Numbered from the stretch's first letter, positions 1 through 10,796 are shown. The stretch: DNA of 64,000 nucleotides from Eledone cirrhosa (GCA_964016885.1 OZ024743.1:169748333-169812332), one strand, 5' to 3'. Numbers and translations are program-made. Notes: a model not told the origin generated them from the letters alone.

Positions 1-480
1 CTTACATCCTCCTCTCCTGTCCGTTAGTCCCACATAATCCCAGCGTGCATCCAAGATACCGTTCCAGTTGCTCACTAACACTAAAGAGCGTGGCGTTCCA
101 AGAAAGGTTTCCACGTACCAAAGAAGTCAGGCTGTCCTGCTCCTGCCGGGGATAGTCGGCCACTAGCCTGAAAGCTTGCCTTTCCCCGTTGGTCACATTC
201 TGCATTACCAACTTACCTTCTTACGTATCTTGAGATCCAGACCTCTCCGGAATAACACAGCCACAACCCCAACACCAACCAGATCCGAGAAGGCTTGGAG
301 ATGTGTACACCTCGTAGTTGTCGAAAATGGGTGCGAATGCCCGTACCTTGGAGATTCTGGTCTCGCTGATAGCCACCACATCTATGCTTAGCGACCTAAG
401 ATCGTTGAGCAGATGACCATGCTTCCATGACGACCCCAGGCCATGTGCATTTATAATGCCTATCCTGAGAGAAGCCATGT
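1..480 (-). pseudogene. LINE ORF2 N-terminus: endonuclease domain, broken
   Basis: The frame opens with MASLRIGIINAHGLGSS at 478 and continues to VVAISETRI, the typical start of an endonuclease/exonuclease/phosphatase fold, with the metal-binding Asn in the first block and Glu in the ISETR block. After about 85 residues the frame is lost, and a second frame (211 to 2) resumes with AFRLVADYP, matching AFRLVAAYAPSG in the copy at 53.7 kb. The segment between these blocks is therefore shortened and frameshifted. This domain would nick target DNA to prime reverse transcription. The start is chosen because the first Met sits just before the conserved first strand. It is non-functional here. Confidence 0.75.
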
Positions 481-539
481 TGGCTAAGATAGGAGGATAT
501 CAAATGAGAGGGAAAAGATAAAAGCTTTACCTTTGGCTT

Positions 540-1285
540 TTTAGGAAGTGGGTGGGTGATCCATCCCTCTGACCAGTGGTGGATTTCTCCACGTGAATGT
601 CAGAGTATATTCGCTCCCTGAGGGTCCCTCGATAGTCTCCAATTGCCGCAGGGAACTTTATCGTTAATGATGTAAAAGTCTTCTGAGAGATTTCGATTAT
701 TTTTATGTGTTGGGTAGGTGTAATTTTAGTGGTTTGAATGTAATTTATTTCTGTGATATTGGTGTTATGTTGTATGTAATTTAGAAGTTTTTTGTCGTCC
801 CCGTCCTTTTGGAATGTTGGTGCTTTCTGTGTTTGCTGTGGTGTTGCTGGAGGTGACGATGGGGTTGATGATAATGATGATGGTGGTGGTGGTGATGGTG
901 GTTGGGGGTGTGGCTATTGATGGTGATGCTGGTTTAGACTTCAACTTTTTCATTTTTGTTTTGTTTTTTTCCTCCTCTTTTTTGGGGGGAAGGCGAAGGT
1001 AGGGAGTTCTTTCTTTTTTTCGCTGCAATAGTTTTCCACCCTTCAGCGTCATCACACTCCCTATCCGATTTAGCGATATCGGGAAGGGGCATGCTTCCCA
1101 CTAGTCTTGTTGGTGCTGTTGCTGGTGGAGATGGTGTTTTTGTCGTTGGTGTCACTGGTGCTGGTAGTTTTTCTGCCCCTGGCTCAGGTGGCTGGCTTGG
1201 ACACTCCAGTCGCGTGGAATGTCGTCGAGAGAAGAGTGGAGCGCCTGTCCACCTTTGTTTGCTTGTGGTAGAAGGCCTTTAGGTG
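540..1285 (-). pseudogene. LINE ORF1-like C-terminal region, low complexity
   Basis: On the minus strand, a Thr/Pro-rich stretch leads into DDAEGWKTIAAKKRKN near 1055-1015, a basic tail motif that resembles the end of ORF1 proteins in L1/Tx1-type LINEs. It is followed by Lys/Asn- and His/Thr-rich residues encoded by GGT/GAT repeats at 860-930. No zinc knuckle is visible in this part, unlike the copy at 54.4 kb. ORF1 products of such elements bind RNA. Two overlapping frames are open, so a frameshift has split the gene. The assignment relies mainly on position upstream of the endonuclease. Confidence 0.45.
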
Positions 1286-1439
1286 CGTCTATATTTTTGA
1301 ATAAACATATTTTCCTTATTTATTCGTATTTAGACTGTTGCATTGTCAGTGCAAAGATAAAGTGGGAAGACTTGGAATTTGGGTGTCTTATCGCTTGCGC
1401 ATATGTCTAGATGTGCACTGAGTGGTATCTGTCTAGTGG

Positions 1440-1939
1440 TAGGGTCTCGTAATTGTTGGCGATGAATTGTCATTCTGTTTCTGAGTGTAAGTTTAGTTTG
1501 CCCTATATAATCTTCATTACAACCTTTACATTTAATGGCATAAAGTAAATTTTTTGATGAGCAAGTGAAATGATTTTTTACAACAAAATTTTGTCCTGAT
1601 TGAAATGTATATATTGTGCCTTCAATGAGGTGAGTGCAAGTTCCGTAATTAGAACGACTACATTTTTTGACAGTTGGTTGTGGGTTTGTGGTGGGTAATG
1701 TTTTTAGTGATTTAGGTTGTTCTTTTGCTTTTTGATTATTTTGTGTGTTTCAAATGCTTTTTTCATTCTTGGATCTTGTTTCAATAGTGGGATGTTCTTG
1801 TGAATAATGTGGTATGCTTCTGTATTTCTTGGGTTGTGTGTTGAGATATATGATAGAATATTGGACGTACCTTGAGTTTGTTTCTGTTTTCGTAATTCTT
1901 CAATGCCTATTGCTTTAGCCCTTTCTATTCTATTATCTA
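1440..1939 (-). pseudogene. GIY-YIG endonuclease domain of a Penelope-like element
   Basis: On the minus strand the motifs LLYAIKCKGC and EDYIGQTKLTLRNRM are followed by IHRQQLRD, with the Tyr-Ile-Gly core, a catalytic-type Arg and a His in the expected order. A linker rich in Lys/Asn separates it from the RT. In Penelope-like elements this nuclease cuts target DNA. The frame is separated from the RT by the G-run and further indels, so it is a remnant. Confidence 0.8.
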
Positions 1940-2640
1940 TTAATAACGGAGGTGTGGGGGGGGGGGGGGGTACTGTCTTTCGAGCAGAATTTCCTTTAAT
2001 TCTTGAAGTCTTTTATTCCACGTTTCATGATTGGAGACAATTGTGCAAATTCTTCTTGCTAGATTAAAAGGTATGTTCATCTTCGTGTGCTTTGGATAGC
2101 TGGAGGTGAATAGCAGGTATTGTTTGGAATATGTTGGTTTGTAGTAGATGTATTTTTTTATGATTAAGATGTCCAGAAATGGGAGTCGGTTTTGACTGTA
2201 TTCCATTGTGAAATGGATATGGTTATTGATGTTGTTAATTAAATTTTTGAATTCATTTAGTTGGTCGAGTGTGTGAGACCATAGAATAAGGCAATCATCC
2301 AAATAGCGTTTCCAATTCTCTGATAAATATTTGTGGAAGTTCAAGCCGTATTTCAATTTGGAATATATCTGGAATTCTAAGTATGCCATAACTAAGGTAG
2401 CGTCAGTTGGAGCGATTTTTGTCCCCGATATTTGTTTGTAAGTTTTGACATCGAAATCAAAAAGTTGTTTTGTAAAATGAATTTTGATCCCTCGGTGATG
2501 AAGCTTTTTTCTATTCTTTCCGGGATTTCATTGGGGGTATTTTTCTAGCCAGAATCCTATTGCTTCCAGTCCATATTTGTGTGGGATCGTCGTGTAGAGG
2601 TTCTCTACATCGAAAGACACTGTTATAGTGTCGTTTTGAC
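1940..2640 (-). pseudogene. Penelope-like reverse transcriptase, frameshifted
   Basis: The visible blocks in order are NLYTTIPHKYGLEAIG (finger/palm), the KQISGTKIAPTDATLVMAY block matching the Penelope GT-x-AP signature, YLDDCLI (the catalytic YxDD equivalent), and RLPFLDILI of the thumb. The longest open frame, 2389 to 1940, covers 149 residues. At least one frameshift lies upstream, near 2540-2500. The enzyme would copy element RNA at a nicked or telomeric 3' end. YLDD is intact, but the protein as a whole cannot be made. Confidence 0.8.
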
Positions 2641-2733
2641 CTGTTTGGGAGGTGGTTTAAGAGGTCCAGGTCTTCTCTATCAAAGGCTTGGTCTGAGTTT
2701 GAGAATTGGTTTTAGTAGTATGTCTATAAAGTT

Positions 2734-2852
2734 GATCTGAGTTCAAATCCCGCCGAGGTTAACTTTGCCTTTCATCCTTACGGGGTCGATAAAATAAAGT
2801 ACCAGTAATACACTGGATTAATTGCTGGCCTTGTGCCAAATGTAGAAACAAT
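2734..2852 (+). mobile_element. tRNA-derived SINE, 5'-truncated
   Basis: The B-box-like GAGTTCAAATCCCGCC is followed by the family body (CCTTTCATCCTTACGG, then ATAAAATAAAGTACCAG) and the end GTAGAAACAATTAT. The A-box half is missing. Full relatives lie at 16.6, 35.2, 48.6 and 56.4 kb. Confidence 0.85.
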
Positions 2853-3104
2853 TATAATAGAGAGTAAAAATGGGTTAGTGAAGTGGAGTGAAGAAAGGTA
2901 ATAAATAAAGACATGATGATATGGAGACTGAGCCGGATCTAATGGGTGGAGATCCCCCTCTCCCGCGGTTGGGGGGGGGGGGGCTACCAGCGACGGCCAA
3001 CGAATTTATTTATTTGCTGACCTTTTTTTTAGTTTTACCTCTTTGTCAACGAGGACTATATTTTTAACAAAAACTATTTAATGTCCCCTTACTGTGGCAA
3101 AATT

Positions 3105-3337
3105 CATCAAATGTCTGGTCTCAGACTGTGACAACCCTCTAACATACACCAATTTAGAAAGTGGCCGTAAAATGAGGCTGGTTAGATTTTTTTTTAATTT
3201 AAAACCTGTATGTATAACTTTTTAATTCCGATTATTTGTGCGAAGCCGACTTTGATATGTAAAATTGGGGGTTGCTGTATATTCTAATTTTTGTGTAAGT
3301 GCCCTGGCCTCCCCAAGGTCTAAATCTGGCCTTGGTT
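3105..3337 (-). mobile_element. possible hAT-like MITE, one recognisable end
   Basis: On the minus strand from 3337 the sequence begins CAAGGCCAGATTTAGACC and continues GGGAGGCCAGGGC. This resembles a hAT-like terminal sequence seen in many animal MITEs and the 152-bp element at 5586. I cannot define the second end or a target duplication, so the left limit is approximate. Confidence 0.35.
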
Positions 3338-3379
3338 GAAGAGTATGAGATATGATGATACTAAAGGAAGAGGGTATTA

Positions 3380-3935
3380 TATGAGTGGTAAGGAGTGAGA
3401 GAGAGCGAGGAGCAGGAGTACGTTGTAAAGAGTGAGATGGAGAGACTGTAAGAGAGATGATGACAGGGAAAGAATACAGAGAGGGTAATAATGATTTCTC
3501 ATTATTATGTGATTAGAGGAAGAGTTTGATAGGATAGAAGTGAGAGGGGGGAATGAGAAATATAGGGGGGGGGGGGTAGACAAAGAAAGAGAGTGAGGGT
3601 GCAGATAGTTTGATAGATTGCAAGGTGTGTATGTGTGTAAGCGAGAAGGTAGTGTGTGAGAAAGTATTCCGAAATAGGGAAAAGATAGACAGTGTGTGAT
3701 AGAGTGATAAAGAGAGATGAGGTATGTGTGTGGGAGTGAGAGAGAGGGAGATATAAAAACGTGTGTGATAGAAAGAGATAATGTAAGAAAAAAAAACAAG
3801 AGAAAAAGGAGTGGAAGAGAAAGAATTCTGTGTTTGAAAGAGAGGACACAGAAAAGTGTGTGTGAGAAAGAGAGAGAGCGTGAAGTGAGTGTAGCTAAAG
3901 AGAAGACTGTGTATGTTTGAGAAAATGGGGTAGAC
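3380..3935. repeat. GA-rich low-complexity tract
   Basis: About 550 bp dominated by (GA)n and GAGAG blocks with a G-run near 3565. Long open frames on both strands here are artefacts of purine-only sequence. No protein similarity is recognisable. Confidence 0.85.
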
Positions 3936-3939
3936 GGCG

Positions 3940-5175
3940 GAGGCGGTGAAGTTTGGGACACTTGTTAACTTGTCTTTAGTAGTAATGATGTTGGTGTTAT
4001 TTTATTTATTTTCCTCCTTTAAAGAATTAAAATCACAACCTGCTACACGCAGACATATATATATATATATACATACCCGTTACATACAGATAATGCTCAT
4101 TTCAAACGAAAGCCACTCCCATCTAATGATCGTCGATATTTAGAGTAATAAGGAGAAAGGGAGAAAGAGACTGTCTGTACACAATAGTGGTTAAGGTGTC
4201 GGTTTATATATATATGTGTGTTAGTGTGTACATGGGCCACTAGTTCTACTGTGAAATAGAGAGAGAAAGATCAGCAGTAAGCGTGCTTACATTTATAATA
4301 TATATGCATACACACATTAGAGACACACATACACACGTCACTCCACGCTTCTGTAGGTGTCTAAAACCAACACTACTACCACCATTACTATTACAACTGC
4401 TGCTAATAGTTTTACAAAACTACTAAACTCACAATCAGTAAGTACTAGAGTGCATATCATTACCTTCAGCCTACTATTTAAGTTAACTTTATAGCGATTA
4501 TACACATACACACATCGTGTATATATATATATATATACATTCATACTTTAAAATCTAAACTAAACATATATATATATATTAATATTATTGATATTAATGA
4601 TACTCCGGATAAAGCGGTTGAGTGCTTCTAACTTGTTGTAAATTAATTTTGTTGAATAATCAACAAATTAAATAACTCATTGTTTATATATATATATATA
4701 TACACATACACACACACATAATGCGATGTTCTGTTGTATAGCCGGCGCATGCTATACAAGATACACAAACATGGATTGATATTTATAGTGTAATAATAAT
4801 AAGAACAATAATAATAATATCGGTGGTGGTGGTTATGACGGTGATGCTAATGAAGATGATTAATAACTGTTATAACAATACGTTCCTGAGGATGGATACT
4901 TTACCAAACATTAACAACATCAAAAATTCGAACCTTAGAATGTGATTGTTGTTGTTGTTGATGTTGTGACTGTTGTTATTGCAAGGTAAGTTGAGATGAT
5001 AATTATTAGTTGGTTAGTAAGGTGTATGTGCCTGTATGTGTATATTGTATGTTGTGTGTATATATCTTTTGTGTTACAGTTCGGTGTTTTGGGGTAGAAG
5101 GCGACGTCTGTGAAATGTAGTGAAAATTGTTGTAATTAATTGCCGCTAACTTTCACCTTATACCACCACCACGCA
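3940..5175. other. AT-rich spacer with microsatellites
   Basis: No gene is recognised. It holds (TA)n tracts at about 4053-4070, 4206-4220, 4518-4538, 4566-4580 and 4685-4702, CA stretches and short (AAT)n/(GTT)n runs at 4795-4820 and 4950-4965. Confidence 0.7.
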
Positions 5176-5551
5176 TTATTGCTTCCTTCCTCGTGTTGAC
5201 GAGCAATGATCGGAGGGAATCCAAATGACCATTCCGACTTTTTGTAGGGCTATGTATTGTATACCTATGGCCGTCACTGGCAATCGAGGCTGACTTCTTA
5301 TCAGTATCATATCATGCATTTTGAGTTTTGTTTTAAATGCCCCAGAGTACTCGCGAGCAAGACACCTTATTACAGAGTTTGTGCCGCCCTTGGCCGGCCT
5401 TTGGTTTTCCACTACCACACTACTTCCCACGAAAAACAATCCAGTAGGTGACATGTCACCTAGGGCGGTGCTCCTTCTAACTACGCTATAGCTCTCTTCA
5501 ACGGAACGTCTGGGATGACACTAAAAGAGAGGACTATATCGGCTTTGGGTT
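5176..5551. other. unassigned spacer
   Basis: Non-repetitive sequence. A 92-codon frame on the minus strand (5454 to 5176) has no recognisable domain, and the plus strand is also open over 64 codons. Composition is ordinary. I see no supportable gene. Confidence 0.4.
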
Positions 5552-5843
5552 GGTACTTTCTTTATCGATCTCAAAAGGATGAAAGCAGTTCTGGATTTAG
5601 GACAAATGAGGCCATGTGCTAGTTAAGTTATGAGGCCCCTTAGGACGTAAAACATTTTTTTGCAGGAAGATCGGCCTCACTGGCCAACGGGACCTGTGCT
5701 TAAAGCACACCGAAGCATAATGGTAAATCCAGCACTGTATAAAAGGCAACATAAATCTCGGTAGGATTTGGACGCAGATCGCAGAGAGCCGGAACAAATA
5801 TCACAACGCTCTAACGACCCTGTCAATCAACTGCCTTAAGTCT
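5552..5843 (-). mobile_element. degenerate tRNA-derived SINE split by a MITE
   Basis: On the minus strand the head (5843 to 5746) shows GGCAG...GTCGTTAGAGCG and a B-box-like GTCCAAATCCTACCG. It then reads GAGATTTATGTTGC, is interrupted by 152 bp, and resumes at 5585 with CTTTCATCCTTTTGAGATCG. The halves join in the same order as intact family members at 16.6 and 35.2 kb. Confidence 0.7.
5586..5737. mobile_element. 152-bp hAT-like MITE nested in a SINE
   Basis: The ends are inverted: CAGTTCTGGATTTAGG on the left, and on the right the complement of CAGTGCTGGATTTACC. It is flanked by GATGAAAG (5578-5585) and TATAAAAG (5738-5745), an 8-bp duplication with two mismatches, as expected for an old hAT-type insertion. 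There is no coding capacity. Confidence 0.65.
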
Positions 5844-6403
5844 GTATAGGATATATATATTATTCAATATATAATTTCCTCAGTGAAAGACGCGACAGGA
5901 TACGCGATTTGAGGGACGTTTGACTTTGACTACTGTTTCTAGCAAATCAAGTAACACCGTAGAGACACGCTTCTTGGCTCGTCCTCGTTGTCAGTGTTGT
6001 GTGATAAAGCATCTATTACAGGAAGATGAGTGGTGTTGATCCGTTCATTGCTATTAGTGTATGTGTGTGTGTGTGTGTTTATGTATGGGTATGTATATGT
6101 ATATATGCATGTATGTGGGTAATGCAGTTCATAGACAAATAGGAAACTCACACGCGAGAAATAGCAGTTAAAACAGCCGAATGTCGTTAATAATAACAGC
6201 ATAGAAGTCTTGTAAAAATACCCATAAGGACGGAAAATAGTAGCCAGTAGCAGAGAAACGGGAAGTTGTAGGACCGGGTGGGTGAAAAGTATAGATGATT
6301 AAGAGAGGAGTGTATTGTCATAGGAGTGATAAGGAAAGGAGAATAAAAGCTAAACAAGTGGAAACAGATGTCATGTATGTGTATGTATATATATATACAC
6401 ACA
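5844..6403. other. spacer with TG/TA microsatellite
   Basis: (TG)n/(TATG)n at about 6058-6118 and (TA)n near 6388-6398. The remainder is unassigned and short open frames have no domain signature. Confidence 0.6.
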
Positions 6404-6454
6404 AACCCATGCTAGCGTGGAAGATAGACGTTAAACGATGATGATGATGATGAT
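6404..6454 (+). mobile_element. solo RTE-family 3' tail
   Basis: CCCATGCTAGCGTGGAAG, then GACGTTAAACGATGATG and (ATG)n, the last about 50 bp of the RTE-like LINE copies at 28.5 and 46.1 kb, with no LINE body attached. It is most simply an extremely 5'-truncated insertion. Confidence 0.75.
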
Positions 6455-6484
6455 ACATAAATACGTACGTATATATACATATAT

Positions 6485-7262
6485 AGTCAGACTGCCAACG
6501 GTTCGTACTGTCACCTCTCCTGTTCATTATTTACACGAACAGGGTTAGAAGTGGTATTATGACAGGCAGGTGTAAATCAGTTGACTGAAATTTGCAGACG
6601 ACATGGTGTTAGTTAACTTGACAGGTGATCTCCGACTTGCACTTGGTAGATTTGATGTCGAGTGTTGCAGGGCTGGAATGAAAATCAATGCTGCAAAAAC
6701 TGAGACACTTGTCCTCTCAGGGAAGCCTGCGCAGTGCACTCTACATGTAAATGGAGTTCCACTGAAGCTTGGGGCCGTGTTCGCAAGTGATGGAAGACAG
6801 GAAGCTGAATTAAGTGCAAGAATTGCAGGAGCTGGTGCAGTAATGTGCCAGCTTCAGCATTTACTAATCAGAGGATGGGAGGTAGGTGTAAAAGTCAAAC
6901 TCAGTTATCTTCAATTCAATATTCGTGCTAACCTTTACCTATTATCATGAATCTTGGGTAATGACCGAAAGAATACAATCGCGAATACACAAGAAGACGA
7001 AATGGGGTTCCCCTGACGGGTCTTTGGAGAAACGTTACTCAATAGAGTGCATAGCTCGGAGATCAGCTCTGATACTATGAGCATGTGGTTAGAATGTCTC
7101 AGGAAAGAATTGCTGGACAGATTTTACAGGCAAAACCAACCAGCAGAAGACCCAGAGCTTGGCTGGTCTCGCTTGGAGATCCAGCTGGATCAGTTGGAAA
7201 TGGTTGTTTCTGACAGGACCCACTGGAAGGAGCGTTTGAAAACGGTGCCCCCATGACCCTCT
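6485..7262 (+). pseudogene. LINE reverse transcriptase C-terminal fragment (distinct family)
   Basis: The catalytic block FADDMVLVN lies at about 6594-6620 and is followed in one frame (6603-6950) by GMKINAAKTETLVLSG and AELSARIAGAGAVM, the palm-to-thumb region of a non-LTR RT. Further right, ESWVMTERIQSRI (about 6945-6985) and Arg/Trp-rich blocks up to about 7250 fit the C-terminal region of the same type, but in shifted frames. The sequence differs clearly from the zinc-finger RTE copies elsewhere in the window. The RT would copy LINE RNA onto nicked DNA. The fragment is truncated at both ends and carries several stops. Confidence 0.65.
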
Positions 7263-7840
7263 CAGGAATAAGTGGGCGAAGAAAAAGATATATATATATA
7301 TATATTCTATATATATAAGAGATGAAGCTAATCGAATAGAATGGACACAGCTTAAGTCGTTTCCTCACTCACTCAATAATCTAAATAAGTCTGTATTATT
7401 AAAATTCAAACTCAACCAATTAGAGTGTACACGTGTTAAACAGTGAGGAAGATGACTTCATGTGAATAGGAATATTGAGATACCCAGACCGATGCATCAG
7501 TTTCTACGATTCCAAACTCCTGGCAGCGTTCCGAGTGGAGCGACTAGCTAATGTTAATGTACATTACGTAATTTGGCAGGGAACTGCATCATCAGTGTAA
7601 GTTCCCGTCCCTGTAATGGAACGTTCCATATGGCATGCTAGTACATCCTGTTGTTGGTTGCAAGTGAATGTAATAGTCCTCAATTTCAAGTGATGCATGA
7701 CTGCATATCAAATAGAAGATAAGCCAGGGATTACACGGCATTGATACAAATTGAACAAATATGGCCATGTCAAAAGCACTCTACCAGACAATAAATATGC
7801 ATATATACATGCATATATATATATGTGCGTATGTATATAT
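7263..7840. other. spacer
   Basis: (TA)n at 7288-7316 and 7800-7825. The rest is unassigned single-copy-looking sequence. No coding region is recognised. Confidence 0.5.
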
Positions 7841-8185
7841 GAAGGCACATGGCTTAGTGGTTAGAGCATTGGCCTTGCAATCGAAAGGTTGTGAGTTCAA
7901 TTCTCAGATCGGGTGATGTGCTGTTTCCTTGAGCAAGACACTTTATTTCATATTGCTCCAGTTTACTCAGCTGTAGAAATGAGATGATAGGGGCTGGGGT
8001 CCATATCATTCCACTGTAAAGTGGTCGTGGAGGTGCCATGGCAAAAAAGCACCCAGCACTCACTGTAAATGAGGTTGGTGTTAGGAAGGGCATCCAGCTG
8101 TAGAAATCAAGCCAGAATCAGTTCCCGTCCCACCCTTGCAAGCAGGGAAAAACGGACGTAAAATGAAATGATGATGATGATGATG
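7841..8185 (+). mobile_element. tRNA-derived SINE with RTE-type tail
   Basis: The head carries an A-box-like TGGCTTAGTGGTTAGAGC and a B-box-like GTGAGTTCAATTC, then a body with CTTGAGCAAGACACTTTA. The 3' half (TTGGTGTTAGGAAGGGCATC, CTTGCAAGCAGGG, GGACGTAAAATG) matches the 3' end of RTE-like copy E and ends in (ATG)n. The shared tail suggests mobilisation by that LINE. Family name not assigned. Confidence 0.85.
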
Positions 8186-8213
8186 TATCATATATGTATG
8201 AATAAATGAATGA

Positions 8214-8370
8214 GTGAAGCCATGGTTGAGTAGTTAAGAAATACACTTTGCAATCATGATGTTCCCGGGATCGATTGGGTTGTGTGGTATCAATAGCTTC
8301 GGATCAACCCAAAACCTTGTGAGTAAAATTTACTAGACAAAAATTTGTGGAAACCCGCTGGATGATTTCT
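8214..8370 (+). mobile_element. degenerate second-type tRNA SINE
   Basis: CCATGGTTGAGTAGTTAAG (A-box region), CCGGGATCGATTGGG (decayed B box), then CTTCGGATCAACCC and CCTTGTGAGTAAA, in the order of a different tRNA-derived cephalopod-type SINE. There is no clear target duplication. Confidence 0.55.
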
Positions 8371-8594
8371 GTCTATAATTGAAAGGCTTGGCTTTTCCAC
8401 ACACTGTAATTTATGTGAAGGGCACACGTGTTTATGGAATTATTAGTCACTCACACATTAGTTACCATATTTGCCGGCTTACTGAACATTTTTTTCAAAA
8501 AATACATATAAAAAATCTTGCCTGTGTCCAATATCACAGAAGGGAGGCCGAAGGGAATGTGAGGACAATCATGGTTAAACAAATTTAGTTAGTA

Positions 8595-9668
8595 CTAGCA
8601 GAGGTACCTGGCGTTGCTCGGGTATTAAGTAGCAGTTGTGTATACCATTTATGTCAATACTTCAATGCTACTTCGAAAACTATAATTTTACAAAATCATC
8701 GGCTTTTTCCAAAAGAGGGTTCCTGCCCCCAGGGGTCCCCTACTCAATATGTGCCAATTCTGAGAGTTCACATTCATCTGTAGGACAAACGTAGCCCATG
8801 TGTCAAGTTTTGTGAAAATCGGTTGTGAACTCCATAAGTTATGACGTTTTGTTGCATTGCACTGCAGTTCTTCAGTCGACTCCAAGGAAGTGGTTAAAGG
8901 GGGTATACTACCGGGAGGCCCTATAATCAATATCTGTAAAAATGAAAGTGCCTATGACCATCCGGAGTACATAAGTAACCTATGTCGTAAGTTTGGTGAA
9001 AATACTGTAGAAATGCATAAGGTTTATACACGCGCGCGCTCGTGTGTGTTTGTGTTTGTGGGGGGGGGGGGTATGTATTTGTGTGTGCGTATGTATGTGT
9101 ATGTCCGTCGGGGCATACGTATGTACTGGCCTAAATCTTCACTATTTACTTTTACTATTTTAATCACCTCTGTCATTTTCGTTTTCAATTTTATTTACAT
9201 CATTCTTAAACTCCGGGGCTGGAAATCATTCTGTTATGTTAAATAGAATATTAGTCTAACGACTCCATTTATACCATAAACTTGGTCTTGTCTTTGCATG
9301 AAATTGTTCTTATCGATCCACATAACGACATATTATCCTCGCTTTTTTCCCGTTCATTGCCAGGGAACGTCTTCATGAACCAAAATATCGTCTTCCTGTT
9401 TTCGTTCGGTTGGAATGTTTCTCGAAATATTGACTTCTGCGTTCACAGATTACTCTCAGTTCAATTTGAATGGGAAATTCCTGTTTCATCGATTTTCTCC
9501 GTAACCATGGAAGCTTGTAGCTTGAAAGTCGACCTAATGCCTTTTCGGGTCATACTGCATAACTGTGTAAATTTTCGCTGCATTCCACCAAGCCGTTTCG
9601 ACGTTTATCCGACTACACCTACTTACTTAAATATACAACGTCCGACCACTTCCAATTTATATAGTAGA
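8595..9668 (-). mobile_element. non-autonomous Helitron, 1074 bp
   Basis: On the minus strand it starts TCTACTATATAAATTGG after an A and ends with a hairpin region (ACCCGAGCAACGCC...), then ACCTCTGCTAG before a T. This satisfies the Helitron rule A-TC...CTRR-T. There are no target duplications. About 400 bp next to the 3' end is homologous to 47.2-47.6 and 58.2-58.6 kb. It includes a TG/G-run near 9040-9070. Open frames inside (such as 9282-9695) are incidental. Confidence 0.8.
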
Positions 9669-10794
9669 TTACTAGTAGTATTACTCATACAGTAATACAA
9701 TTTATATAAGCAAAATGATGTCAAACTTATATAAGAGTTTCTGAAAAAACAAGATCAAATTTTTTTATAAATTTATGAAGAAATGTACTAAAAACTTTTT
9801 TTTCTCAAGATGTCCTTGTGAAACCTGGGGGCATCCAGTAAATACAGAAGTTAACGAGTTGAATGTTCACTTGATCAAACAAATGTATTTCAATTGTCAA
9901 AACTGACCAACATTCTACCAACGTGTGTGTTTCCCTTCATCGGGTCTATGGTGCAGTGACACACTACAATTTAACAAAACAAAAGAAAAACACAGTAAAG
10001 TAATTCGAAAAATATAGTCGGCACATTGCTGGTCTTCTATATCGTCATTTGACGTGTTCAAAATAGCAATCAAAAGAACCTGAATCAAGAGAAATTTCCC
10101 TCAATTGATTTGTTTATGGATTTGTTTCGTCTCCTCTGAGTTCTCTGATCTCATGACACCTCTATTTAGGCACTCTCGGTAGAGATCTCTCATTAGGGTG
10201 GTGCTTTCCTTTCCCATCCCTCCCCCAAACTCCTACTCATCCCTCCCCCAAACTCCTACTCAGTTTTCCTCCCCAGAGCATCAGGCTTGCGGAATTCCTA
10301 CCTTTCATATGTCTTTCCTACAAGTGTTGACTTATAACAGTTTAAAATTAACAGCATCAATTCTCAATTATCTTGAAAGCCTGTGAATTGTCTTTAAAGT
10401 GTGTCCGTAGAAAAACAGTTTCAGTGGGTGTGTGAAAGTACAAAACGGAACTGTGACTGCATTATATTAAAAACTAAAATCTTTACTTTACTGCAAATTG
10501 TTGCAACAATCTGTCCACTTGTAAACACTCACTATAAACATTTGAATTAACAAGCCTATTTTTAGATATGTCTCATAAACATTTGAATTAACTCACCTGT
10601 TTTTAGATATTTTTTGCTAATTCATTACAGGATGTTAAGAGTTAAGCCTGTATGACCTGGATGTCACCACCTTCATCAGTCTGGGGTGCCTTACATAATA
10701 TTCAAGCAAAAGGTACTTGACTGATTTCTGGTTGATATCGTCTCCCACACCCCTCCCTGTCCCTCCAACCCATCCATCCTAGCCTCCCATTTCT
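9669..10794. other. unassigned spacer with small tandem duplications
   Basis: A 41-bp unit (AAACATTTGAATTAAC...) is duplicated at 10536-10617 and a ~24-bp pyrimidine unit at about 10220-10265. No protein or RNA gene is recognised. Confidence 0.6.
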
Positions 10795-10796
10795 GG

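Larger units (their letters stand above)
1..1285 (-). mobile_element. L1/Tx1-like LINE copy 1, 5' part, runs off the left edge
   Basis: On the minus strand this piece reads from an ORF1-like low-complexity coding region (about 1285 down to 540) into the start of an ORF2 apurinic-type endonuclease (about 480 down to 1). The endonuclease block resembles the one in the longer copy at 50.4-55.3 kb, which places both in one family. The reverse transcriptase would lie left of base 1. Clade assignment to L1/Tx1 rests on the RT of the longer copy. A Penelope-like element begins directly to the right. Confidence 0.7.
1295..2725 (-). mobile_element. Penelope-like element copy 1 (RT plus GIY-YIG endonuclease)
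   Basis: Reading on the minus strand, a reverse transcriptase (about 2640 to 1990) is followed by a GIY-YIG nuclease (about 1630 to 1440). This order and pairing is characteristic of Penelope-like retroelements. The copy is 5'-truncated near 2725, where a SINE fragment begins. A poly-G run at about 1957-1970 breaks the frame between the two domains. Homologous pieces occur at 22.1-22.4 and 37.5-38.0 kb. Confidence 0.8.

Noticed and set aside
3377..3961. 194-codon open frame, Ser/Leu-rich
   Set aside because: Produced by the GA/CT low-complexity tract; both strands are open and no domain is visible.
5176..5454. 92-codon minus-strand gene
   Set aside because: No domain, no conserved context, and overlapping frame on the other strand.
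7850..7930. possible tRNA gene
   Set aside because: A and B boxes are present but the cloverleaf is not closed and the sequence continues into a SINE body and LINE tail.
9282..9695. 137-codon frame and its partner at 47849-48064
   Set aside because: Lie within non-autonomous Helitron copies; the frame is not conserved between the two copies.
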